Source: Bacillota bacterium (GTDB lineage Bacteria; Bacillota; Limnochordia; Limnochordales; DUMU01). From it: 64,000 nt of DNA. The stretch is from NCBI GenBank assembly GCA_012839805.1, contig DUMU01000016.1:27131-91130 (forward strand), in the 5' to 3' direction. The translations under genes and the position numbers were made by a program. The notes below the pieces were generated by a model, which was not told where the DNA came from, did not search any database, and was given only the letters and a program-made list of their open reading frames with translations. This document shows positions 50,914 to 59,370 of the stretch, one piece after another; positions within the stretch are counted from its first letter, which is position 1, and every line of letters begins with the position of its first letter.

Positions 50914-53004
50914 CTACGGAATGACCTCGGGGAACGCCGAAATCCGGAGCCGGGCGCAACCCATGGGGATGAGAGTGACCTCTTCCTCCGCGGCTTCGGT
51001 CTTATCGGATTCGACCGGGCTTTCCGGAACTTCCCCGATCAGGCCGTTCGTCTCCTGCCGCCAAGTCGGAATCCGCCGGGCCCGAACTTTCAGACGGATC
51101 GGGGCATTCTCCGGCGTGAAGGGCTGCCACTCCCCGGGCGCCGCAGTAGTCGTCTCCACCTCTATTCCCTTGTCGAGAAGCAGCCCGTAATTCCACGGGG
51201 TGGTGGGGAACACCTCGTAGCAGGGGAAATCATCGTTGCCCGCGTAGCGTTCCCACCTTTCGCCTATTTTAAGTGAGAACGCGAGCGGCCCGCGGTATAT
51301 GGAAACCGCTTTCCGGTTCTTTTCCCACCGGTGAACTACCACCTGCATCGGCAGCCTCAGCAGCACCCGATCACCCGGCCGCCAGGTGCGGCTGATGGAC
51401 ACCCACCCTCCCCCGACGGCGACGGTAGCGGTGGGCGGGAAGGGGGGAAGGGTGAGCTCCTGACCGTTCAGGCGAACTTCCGGCCGGGCACACCAGCGGG
51501 GAATCCGCAGGTAGAGCGGGAAGAAGGCCCGGGGATGGGACATGCGCACCAGCCGGAATTCGATCTCCTCCGAAAACGGATACCCGGTTTCTTCTTCCCA
51601 GGTGACCTCAACGCCCTCGGCCCGGGATCGATCGCCCACCTTTGCCGTAACGGTAGAGGGTGCATACAGCACGGCGGCCAGACCCTCATCCCTGGTCGCC
51701 ATCCACAGATGTTCGGCAAAGTAAGGCCAGCCGAAGGCCACGTTGTGCTGGCAGCAGCGGTACTGCTCGAAGGGGCTGTACGAAAGCATGTCGCCCCCGT
51801 TCTCGAGGAGCGGCGCCTTGCTCGCCCGGTCCAGCTGGATCAGGTTGGGCGCCGTCAGATAGTGGAGAGCTTTCAAGTCAGGAGTGAGGGCGGCCGGCAG
51901 AGAGTTAAACGCCACCTCTTCACAGCGATCCGCCCACGTCACGTCACCGGTGATGGAGGTGAGGAGTTCATGACTCCACATGATCTCCACCATCGAGCAG
52001 GTCTCGGCCGCCTGGCGCGGCCCGTTGAACCCGGGCCTCGCGTTTTCGTCTGCACCGAACATCCCCCCCGGCACCTGCCCGTAGAGTTCCATCACCGTCC
52101 GGTAGTTGCGCTCGGTCGCTTGCAGGTAGCGGCGATCGTGAGTTTGCTGGTAGTACTGGGCCGGTTCACGGAACCCCTGGCAGATGTTGACCCCGTGCCA
52201 GCTGGGAATCCCGCCGGCCCAGTCGGAGGTACGCTCGTGGTTCAGCCGGGCGAGGTCCAGTAGCCAGGCCTGGCCGGTCCGGTTGTAGAGCCAGTAGATG
52301 CTGTCGAGATTGTCACCGCCCCGGAGTTTCTGCCAGCTGCCGGGCAGGAACTGCTCAAGCGGCAGCGTCATCTGCCAGCGGAAGTAGCGTTCCATGAAGG
52401 GAAGCACCCGTTCATCGCCGGTAGCTTCATAATGTGAACGGAGTGCATAAAGGACGATCATGTTCGGCCACAGGTCCACCATCGGGCCTTCCCGGTTGCT
52501 TTGCGGGCCGAAGAACCCGTCCGGACGCTGGCTCGCCAGGATGGCGTCGAGCCAGCGCCGGGCGTCGCGGATGATGCGCTCGTCGCCCAGGATGTAGCCC
52601 AGATCGGTGAACCCCCGGAGCCAGTACGGGAGCTCCTCCCAACCCCGTTCGCCGCGCCCCTGCGGGTCGGCCCAGGCGCTCTCTTCAAACTTGCACCACG
52701 GGCTTATCTCCTGAAGCCGCCCCACCATCCCCGAAGCCTCGGCCGTGAGCTGGAAACGGAGCCATCCCGCCGGGCGGATGCTCCCCACCGGCAACTTGAT
52801 CAACGGATTGGGCACAAGAGGAGGCCGGTTCCCCGGGTAAAACGAGTTGCTGCCTTGCACGGGAAGTTCACCCGCCTTCACCTGCGGCGCCTCCCCCGGT
52901 GAACCCGGTGACTTGCTCGCCGCCGGCGCGGCGGTTTCCGCAGGACCGCCGGCCCCCGGTGTCGAATGCTGGCAATGGTTTGCCTGGTTCAGCATGTTTT
53001 CCAC
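50914..53004 (-). CDS. GH127-like beta-L-arabinofuranosidase family protein
   Basis: PVGSIRPAGWLRFQLTAEASGMVGRLQEISPW; AETCSMVEIMWSHELLTSITGDVTWADRCEEVAFNSLPAALTPDLKALHYLTAPN; QYRCCQHNVAFGWPYFAEHLWM (Cys pair). Confidence 0.83.
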   Translation of the reverse strand: MENMLNQANHCQHSTPGAGGPAETAAPAASKSPGSPGEAPQVKAGELPVQGSNSFYPGNRPPLVPNPLIKLPVGSIRPAGWLRFQLTAEASGMVGRLQEISPWCKFEESAWADPQGRGERGWEELPYWLRGFTDLGYILGDERIIRDARRWLDAILASQRPDGFFGPQSNREGPMVDLWPNMIVLYALRSHYEATGDERVLPFMERYFRWQMTLPLEQFLPGSWQKLRGGDNLDSIYWLYNRTGQAWLLDLARLNHERTSDWAGGIPSWHGVNICQGFREPAQYYQQTHDRRYLQATERNYRTVMELYGQVPGGMFGADENARPGFNGPRQAAETCSMVEIMWSHELLTSITGDVTWADRCEEVAFNSLPAALTPDLKALHYLTAPNLIQLDRASKAPLLENGGDMLSYSPFEQYRCCQHNVAFGWPYFAEHLWMATRDEGLAAVLYAPSTVTAKVGDRSRAEGVEVTWEEETGYPFSEEIEFRLVRMSHPRAFFPLYLRIPRWCARPEVRLNGQELTLPPFPPTATVAVGGGWVSISRTWRPGDRVLLRLPMQVVVHRWEKNRKAVSIYRGPLAFSLKIGERWERYAGNDDFPCYEVFPTTPWNYGLLLDKGIEVETTTAAPGEWQPFTPENAPIRLKVRARRIPTWRQETNGLIGEVPESPVESDKTEAAEEEVTLIPMGCARLRISAFPEVIP

Positions 53005-53141
53005 GCCCGGTTCACTCCTTGCTCGAGGCGATGTCGGCGATACGTATTAGCTCGGGGAGAGCGGATTCCTGCTCCCTTTCCATTCTGGGGCGGTCGAAGA
53101 ACTCGCAGGCTGGCAATAATCTCAGGAAGGAGCGAAAAAAT

Positions 53142-54656
53142 ATGAGTCAGGCAAGTCTCGCCGTTCGATCCCTCATCGTCAGCCGGGAAGCCATTCGGCC
53201 CCGCCGCCCGGTCACCGGCACAATTACCAGCACGGTCGCCAGGATGGTAGCCGCGGTGGCAGCCGCCGCCGTGGCGGTTGCCCTGGCCGCAGGCGTCTCG
53301 GCAGGTTGGGGAGCAATGCCGGTAGCCGCTCAAGAGGCGGCCCAACCTAAGAACATCATCCTCATGATTGGCGATGGCATGGGATTCCAGCAAGTGAACG
53401 CCTTGCGCACCTTCAAGCGGGCCATGGGGCTGAAGCTGGCCATGGACGAAGTGGATGATGCCCGGACCACCATGACCACTCGCTCGGCCGATTCTGCCGT
53501 AACCGACTCTTCTTCGGCGGCCGCCGCCATGGCCACCGGCTACAAGACCAACAACAAGTGGATGTCGATCACCCCTGACCGGACGGTCGTGCCAACCATA
53601 CTTGAACAGGCGGAGAAGATCGGCAAGAGTACCGGCCTAGTTTCCACCGCGCCGGCCGCCCACGCCACCCCCGGCGCGTTCGTTTCCCACATTACGAACC
53701 GCGACGATTTCGACACCATCGCACTCGAAGTGCTGGCAAGCGGGGTCGACGTTTTGCTGGCCGGCGGCCGTAACAACTTCGACGCCCGCCGCGATGGGCT
53801 GGATCTCCTGGAGAGGGCCCGGACTGCCAGGTATAGGTATACCTGCGTGACCACGGCCGCGGAATTGAAGGCGGTTACCACCGGCCGCGTCCTCGGGCTC
53901 TTCCACCCGACCGGGGGACTCACCCGCATGATGGACCGACCGGCCGATACGACTGAGCCTACTCTGAGCGAGATGACCGCCAAGGCCTTGGAGTTACTCT
54001 CGCAAGATGATGATGGCTTCTTCCTCATGGTCGAAGGTGGTCAGATCGATTGGGAGTGTCACTCCAACAACTTCGTGGGTATGATCGCCGAAATGGCCGA
54101 ATTCGACAACGCCGTCCGGGTAGCTCTCGACTTCGTGAGGTCGCACCCGAATACTCTCCTTATCGTCGCGGCCGACCACGAAACCGGAGGCCTATCCTTC
54201 GATGAAAGGACGGGCAAGTTCAGCTGGAGCAGCACCGGCCATACCGGCGCCAATGTGCCGGTAATGGCGGAGGGTGCGGGGGCAAGCGCTTTCGCCGTAG
54301 CGCTGATGGACAATACGGAGATGGCGCGTAAAATCGCCGCCCTGGGCGGATACCCGCGGCCGCTCGTGATCCAGTACGAGCGCGCCGGAGCCAGCGTCAC
54401 ATTTACCGTCACCTCCTACGGCGTCCCGGTCGAAGGGGCGACGGTCGAGGTCAACGGCACGATCGTGGGCACGACCGATGCCAAAGGCCAGGTTACCTGG
54501 AGTAACGCCGGCACCGGTACGATATCGGTCAAGGTGACCAAGGAAGGCTTCGAAGAGGGCAAGCGGGAGATTTCGATGGCGGTGAACTTGCTGCTGCCCA
54601 CCCCGGGGCTGTCCACCCCGGCGCCGGCGGCGGCGCCGTTGCCCGAAGCCGCCTGA
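53142..54656 (+). CDS. Alkaline phosphatase (PhoA-type) with C-terminal Ig/carboxypeptidase-regulatory-like domain
   Basis: NIILMIGDGMGFQQVNALRTF; TTMTTRSADSAVTDSSSAAAAMATGYKTNN; MVEGGQIDWECHSNNFVGMIAEMAEFDNAVR; LLIVAADHETGG. Confidence 0.92.
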   Translation: MSQASLAVRSLIVSREAIRPRRPVTGTITSTVARMVAAVAAAAVAVALAAGVSAGWGAMPVAAQEAAQPKNIILMIGDGMGFQQVNALRTFKRAMGLKLAMDEVDDARTTMTTRSADSAVTDSSSAAAAMATGYKTNNKWMSITPDRTVVPTILEQAEKIGKSTGLVSTAPAAHATPGAFVSHITNRDDFDTIALEVLASGVDVLLAGGRNNFDARRDGLDLLERARTARYRYTCVTTAAELKAVTTGRVLGLFHPTGGLTRMMDRPADTTEPTLSEMTAKALELLSQDDDGFFLMVEGGQIDWECHSNNFVGMIAEMAEFDNAVRVALDFVRSHPNTLLIVAADHETGGLSFDERTGKFSWSSTGHTGANVPVMAEGAGASAFAVALMDNTEMARKIAALGGYPRPLVIQYERAGASVTFTVTSYGVPVEGATVEVNGTIVGTTDAKGQVTWSNAGTGTISVKVTKEGFEEGKREISMAVNLLLPTPGLSTPAPAAAPLPEAA

Positions 54657-54720
54657 ACCACCGGGCTGACCCGCCGAACTTGCCCGCCGGCTTGGCCCGC
54701 CAGCTTTACTCGCCGGGCAA

Positions 54721-54744
54721 GCCCGTCGGCCCGGGCCGACGGGC
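54721..54744. repeat. Perfect 24-bp palindrome
   Basis: GCCCGTCGGCCCGGGCCGACGGGC is its own reverse complement. Confidence 0.9.
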
Positions 54745-54792
54745 CGAAACCAGACCAACCCGAAGTCAGCACGCAACGGAACCCGAGGTCGA

Positions 54793-54822
54793 GCCGCCGG
54801 CCTGAGCGCCGGCGGCCTTTAT
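54793..54822 (+). terminator. Rho-independent terminator-like hairpin after the alkaline phosphatase gene
   Basis: GCCGCCGGC-ctgagc-GCCGGCGGC followed by CTTTATAT. Confidence 0.65.
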
Positions 54823-54870
54823 ATGGCTCCCGTTGACCCTGCGCGATCGACGCCAAGGGCCGCCCGGCGG

Positions 54871-56148
54871 TCAGTAGACCACTTGAGCTTTTAGCGGTAC
54901 CTCGCCCCGGCCGTAGCGGCGGAGTAGATCCGGAAAAGCATCAAGGGGTTCGCGATCCGAAACCAACCGTTCAAGGTCAAGACGGCCGGAAGCCGCAAGT
55001 TCTAGCGCCGCCTGGAAGGTCGAGTTGACGGCGAAGGAGCCCGCGATGGTTAGATCCCGCCGGTAGACCAGGTAGGGCGAGAGGTTTATCCGGGCCGAGG
55101 GTGGCGCTACCCCGAAGATGAGAAGTACCCCGCCGGGGGCCACCCAATGGCGGGTAAGCGCCATCTCCAGTGCCCGCGGTGAACCGCTGGCGTCGATGAC
55201 CAGTTCGAACCCGTCCGGAGCGAGCTCCCGCATGATCTCGTCCGGCTCGTTTTCTTCCGGCTCGTCGCCGGTAAGTTCACCGGCGTTAGCCCGGGGTAGC
55301 AGGACGGTATGGGTGGCGCCGAATTCGCGAGCAAGCCGCAGGCGCTCGGGCCGCAGGTCGGCCGCCACAATGGAAGTCGCTCCGCCGGCTAAAGTGGCCA
55401 TTTGAACGTGCATGAGCCCGATCGGCCCCACGCCCAGGATCAGAACCCGGCCACCCAGGGTGCCGAGGCCAACACCCACGCCCCCGCCCGTACCCAAGGC
55501 CTGGCGGGCGCGCTGCCAGCCATAGATGACGCAGGCCAGGGGCTCGACCAGAGCCGCTACCGAGAAAGGGAGGGGGAGCGGCAAAGCCAGCTGGGAGGAG
55601 GTAGCGGCGGGCGCCGGCTCGGGAGGCGCGGGGCTTTTCGAGCCCGTTTGGGCGCTCGCCGCGGAAGCCTGCGAGCCCGCTGTGCTTGCCGGCGTGGGAG
55701 CTTTCGGGCGCACGGCGCTTGCCGGTGCAGGCGAGACGGGCAAGGGAAAGACAACTTGCTGGGGCACGACGACCCGTTCGGCGAAAGCCCCGGGAAGAGT
55801 CACGCCGATCGCCTGCCACCGCTCGCAGTGATTGGGACGGCCGGTGCGGCAGAAGCGGCACTGGCCGCAGGCGAGGTTGGGGTTGGCGGTGACGGGAGTA
55901 CCGGGAGGGAGGCGCTGCGGGTCGACCCGGGAGCCCGTCCGCGACACCACGCCGGCAAACTCGTGGCCGGGAATAATCGGGTAGACGCCCCCGTGTTCGC
56001 CCCGAAAGATATGCCAGTCGGTGCCGCACAGGCCGGCCGCCTTCACCTCGATCTCGACCTCGTCCGGTCCGAGCCCGCGCTCGGCCACCGGGTCGGGAAC
56101 GTCACGGATGGCCACCACACCCGGCTGCTCGATCACTGCTGCCCGCAT
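54871..56148 (-). CDS. Zinc-dependent medium-chain alcohol/sorbitol dehydrogenase with a low-complexity insertion
   Basis: VKAAGLCGTDWHIFRGEHGGVYPIIPGHEFAGVVSRTG; NPNLACGQCRFCRTGRPNHCERW; VLILGVGPIGLMHVQMATLAGG. Confidence 0.9.
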   Translation of the reverse strand: MRAAVIEQPGVVAIRDVPDPVAERGLGPDEVEIEVKAAGLCGTDWHIFRGEHGGVYPIIPGHEFAGVVSRTGSRVDPQRLPPGTPVTANPNLACGQCRFCRTGRPNHCERWQAIGVTLPGAFAERVVVPQQVVFPLPVSPAPASAVRPKAPTPASTAGSQASAASAQTGSKSPAPPEPAPAATSSQLALPLPLPFSVAALVEPLACVIYGWQRARQALGTGGGVGVGLGTLGGRVLILGVGPIGLMHVQMATLAGGATSIVAADLRPERLRLAREFGATHTVLLPRANAGELTGDEPEENEPDEIMRELAPDGFELVIDASGSPRALEMALTRHWVAPGGVLLIFGVAPPSARINLSPYLVYRRDLTIAGSFAVNSTFQAALELAASGRLDLERLVSDREPLDAFPDLLRRYGRGEVPLKAQVVY

Positions 56149-56226
56149 TACGCTACCCCCTTCCTTCCGCGTCCGGTCGGCCGACCCACCGCTCGGCGGA
56201 TCAGCCGGTTACGACCTTCCGATCCA

Positions 56227-56260
56227 TCTAACTTTCCAGCAACTCTAACTTTCCAGCAAC
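56227..56260. repeat. Perfect tandem duplication of 17 bp at the 3' end of dtd
   Basis: (TCTAACTTTCCAGCAAC)x2. Confidence 0.95.
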
Positions 56261-56682
56261 AACGTCACCGGCCCGTCGTTTACCAGGGCCACTTTCATCC
56301 TGGCGCCGAAGCGACCGGTCTCCACGGGCACACCTTCCCGGCGCAGGTAATCCACGAAAGCCTGGTAGAGGGGTTCGGCTTCGGACCCGGGGGCGGCCTC
56401 GGTGAAGCTGGGACGCCGGCCGTGGCTGGCATCGGCATAGAGCGTGAACTGGGACACCACCAGCGCCTCGCCGCCGCAATCCCGCAAGCTCAGGTTTAGC
56501 CGGCCTTCGGCATCCTCCATGATGCGCAGAGCCGCGACCTTCTTTGCCAGCTGGGCCGCTTGCGCCGTCGTATCTCCTCGCTTGATGCCGAGCAAAACGA
56601 GAAACCCCGTCCCGATCGCGGCCACGGTCTCCCCTTCCACCTCAACCCTGGCCTGGCTCACCCGCTGGATCAGCGCCCGCAA
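56245..56682 (-). CDS. dtd: D-aminoacyl-tRNA deacylase
   Basis: MRALIQRVSQARVEVEGETVAAIGTGFLVLLGIKRGDT; GGEALVVSQFTLYADASHGRRPSFTEAAP. Confidence 0.95.
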   Translation of the reverse strand: MRALIQRVSQARVEVEGETVAAIGTGFLVLLGIKRGDTTAQAAQLAKKVAALRIMEDAEGRLNLSLRDCGGEALVVSQFTLYADASHGRRPSFTEAAPGSEAEPLYQAFVDYLRREGVPVETGRFGARMKVALVNDGPVTLLLES

Positions 56683-56726
56683 GTGCTCTTTCCTCCTACC
56701 ATGACCCTGTCTTACTCGACTCGTCT

Positions 56727-57128
56727 TTACCCGACCAGTCCCCGGTCGCGGCCGGCCCCCGCCCCCGCCGTCAACCCGAGCTTTTGCCGCATGGCCTCGA
56801 CCATGTCCGGGGCGATGAGGGGAAGCACCCCCGCCCGCATCGATGCCGGCATCATCCTGGGCATCATCTTGGGCAGGAGCGGCCGCATCGCCACCGCCGC
56901 CGACCGCGCCGTCGCCGGTGTTTTCTCCAACACCTCCATCATCCCCTGCATCATTTCGGGCATGGCTTCCATGAGCGAGGGCAGCAGTTCACGCATCATC
57001 TCTACCATGCCGGGAAGGCTCACCTGGTGGATCGCCCGTTCCAACACACTCCACAGGTAGTGAACATCTTTCGTCGGATCGCCGGTCGCATATCCCGACG
57101 CTTCCGCCACGATAGTGCTGAAGCGCAA
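56727..57128 (-). CDS. Methionine-rich hypothetical protein
   Basis: LPGMVEMMRELLPSLMEAMPEMMQGMMEVLEK...MRPLLPKMMPRMMPASMRAG. Confidence 0.55.
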   Translation of the reverse strand: MRFSTIVAEASGYATGDPTKDVHYLWSVLERAIHQVSLPGMVEMMRELLPSLMEAMPEMMQGMMEVLEKTPATARSAAVAMRPLLPKMMPRMMPASMRAGVLPLIAPDMVEAMRQKLGLTAGAGAGRDRGLVG

Positions 57129-57271
57129 TCCTCGTTACTTCCTGCCCGCCCGGTGTCTGACCTTCCGCTCTCCCGCCCTCCCGGCCTCCCATCCTACGCC
57201 TTCCGCTTTCCCGCCCTCCTCGCCACCGAGGGGGGGCCTCCCATGTATGCGCACGTATGCATAAGTTGTAA

Positions 57272-57330
57272 GTTGGTTGGCGCAAAATGCGCCAACCAAC
57301 GATCTTCCTGATGGCGCAAAATGCACCATC
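57272..57330. repeat. Two adjacent related inverted repeats sharing GGCGCAAAATGC
   Basis: GTTGGTTGGCGC-AAAAT-GCGCCAACCAAC (57272-57300, perfect 12-bp arms) and GATGGCGC-AAAAT-GCACCATC (57310-57330, one G:T). Confidence 0.85.
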
Positions 57331-57605
57331 CTGCCTTCCGGAGACCCCCCGGGAGGGGCGCGGCGACCTCAGATGACCCTGAGCGATAGCTTGAGGGATA
57401 GTTCACGGGTGAAAAAAGCCAGCTAGCAAGGTCACCACTCCGCACACCACTTGCACCGTCCGCACCCCGGCTGGCTGGTGCATCTCACAACATCCGGCTT
57501 CCCGCCGGCTGCCACATCTTGCGCCATCCGTACTCGCGGCGACCGGTCAACCATCGAGCCCCGCGCGGTCACCAGAGTGTCAAGTCGAACATCTCCGTGG
57601 CTTGA

Positions 57606-57929
57606 CTGGACCAAGCTTCCAGGGGTCGTTGCCCTTCGCAAACCGGGGAAGTTGTCGCCACCCGGAGTGAACTCGCCCGAGAACTAGGCGTTGATCGCCA
57701 CACGCTAATCCGCCACATTAGAGAGCTGGTGGAGAGCGGGTGGATGCGGACCGGGCCGGCCGATCGCTACTCTATTCGTTATTCCCCGTGTAATCCCATC
57801 CTTGCCGAGCGGATGGCCGAACTCGAGCGCGACGGGCAAGTGGCCCAGACAACGCTGATCTCACGAGATCCATACGAATCCGAACCGGCACGCCTGGCGG
57901 TGCGAGGCGGTACGAATCAGGCAGGATAA
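57606..57929 (+). CDS. Short winged-HTH protein or 3' remnant of one; start codon unclear
   Basis: Open frame ...SQTGEVVATRSELARELGVDRHTLIRHIRELVESGWMRTGPADRYSIRYSPCNPILAERMAELERDGQVAQ. Confidence 0.5.
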   Translation: MDQASRGRCPSQTGEVVATRSELARELGVDRHTLIRHIRELVESGWMRTGPADRYSIRYSPCNPILAERMAELERDGQVAQTTLISRDPYESEPARLAVRGGTNQAG

Positions 57930-58003
57930 GCAGTGCAAGCGCCGAACGGAACCTCGGGTGTTGCTCCGCTCCTCAGGAAAACCTTGCAGGGGAGGTCAAG
58001 CCG

Positions 58004-59323
58004 ATGGTCGCAAGCAGGTATTGGTTAGCCGTTCACCGTGCCGCCGTAGCCGGACTTCTCCTGGCGCTGGCCTTCGCCACCGCGATGGGCACCGCTTTCG
58101 CTCCGCCCGCCGCTGCCAAGACCAAGATCACCATCATGGTCCCCACCTACCAGTGGTACTTCGAATACCTGCAGGAACAAGCCAAGGCGTACCAGGCCCA
58201 ACACCCTGAAGTTGCCATCGATTTCGACGCCGTGTCCGGACCTGTCAACGACGAAGTGCTGGTCAGAGTGGCGTCCGGGATGACGCCGGACATCCTAGTC
58301 CTTGGCAATGTATCGGATCAAAGAATCCGCGCGCTGCTCGACCAACTGGCGTACGACCTTGGCCCCATAGTCAAAAAGGACCGGGATATCAAGCTAACGG
58401 ACTTCTACCCTACCATCGTTCAGGCCTTCACCCACAAAGGTATGCTCGTTGGCATCCCCATCGAAGTTTCTACCTCGGCCACCTTCGCCAACAAGACGTT
58501 GTTCGACGAATCGGGAGTCCCCCTGCCCGACGAGGGCTGGGACTGGAACGACCTCGTCAGGATCGCAACCAAGCTGACCAAAGTGAACCCGTCGACCCAG
58601 CAAGTAACTCAGTGGGGCTTTGGAGCCGACGGATACAGCCTGATTTATCTCGGAGTCGCGTCTTTCTTATGGGCCAATGATGCCGATATCGTCGACTCAA
58701 CCCAGACCACGGCGACGTTAAACCGCCCCAGGGCCATCCAGGCACTGCAGTTCTTCTATGACATCCACTTCAAGAACAAGGTTGCCTATCCCCCGCGGGC
58801 AGCCCAGTACCAGGCTTTCTGGAACGGGCAGATCGCCATCTGGGAATCGGCTACCTGGAACATTGCCTACAACCGTCAGAAGGCCCGCAAGGATCTGGAC
58901 TGGGACATCATCCCTCAGCTCTGTAGCCCTTATACCGGTAAGGCGGCCGCGCTCGTAACCGGCCACACCATTGCCGTCACCCGCACCACCAAGAACCCGG
59001 AGCTCGCATGGGATTTCATCAAGTATGCCATCCTGTCCCGGCAGGGCCAGGAGAAAGTGGCTCAAGAAGGTATGCTCCCACCGATCATGGCCGCGGCCCC
59101 CTACTACCTTGCGATCATGAAAGCGCCGCCCACTAACGTAAAGCAAGTTATCCGTTCGGCCGGATTTGGACGCACGGCGGTCTGGTTCGACGACCCTGAG
59201 AAGAACAAGAAGATCTGGGAGGCGGTAGAAAAGAAGTGGGATCTGGTGATGCAGCAGAAGCTGGACGTCGCCAGCTTCGCCCAGGAGGCAGACGCTGAAG
59301 TCAACGCGTTGCTGAAGAAGTAG
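58004..59323 (+). CDS. Carbohydrate ABC transporter extracellular substrate-binding protein
   Basis: Signal peptide; TKITIMVPTYQWYFEYLQEQAKAYQAQHPEVAIDFDAVSGPVNDEVLVRVASGMTPDILVLGN. Confidence 0.87.
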   Translation: MVASRYWLAVHRAAVAGLLLALAFATAMGTAFAPPAAAKTKITIMVPTYQWYFEYLQEQAKAYQAQHPEVAIDFDAVSGPVNDEVLVRVASGMTPDILVLGNVSDQRIRALLDQLAYDLGPIVKKDRDIKLTDFYPTIVQAFTHKGMLVGIPIEVSTSATFANKTLFDESGVPLPDEGWDWNDLVRIATKLTKVNPSTQQVTQWGFGADGYSLIYLGVASFLWANDADIVDSTQTTATLNRPRAIQALQFFYDIHFKNKVAYPPRAAQYQAFWNGQIAIWESATWNIAYNRQKARKDLDWDIIPQLCSPYTGKAAALVTGHTIAVTRTTKNPELAWDFIKYAILSRQGQEKVAQEGMLPPIMAAAPYYLAIMKAPPTNVKQVIRSAGFGRTAVWFDDPEKNKKIWEAVEKKWDLVMQQKLDVASFAQEADAEVNALLKK

Positions 59324-59370
59324 GCGCGCGGTCCACACAGAACAATGCCGCCTACCAAAGGAACAGGAAG

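Noticed and set aside
57432-57641. Cys-containing minus-strand ORF (GCGRCKWCAEW)
   Set aside because: Short, low coding plausibility and no start/SD; cysteines look incidental to GC-rich sequence
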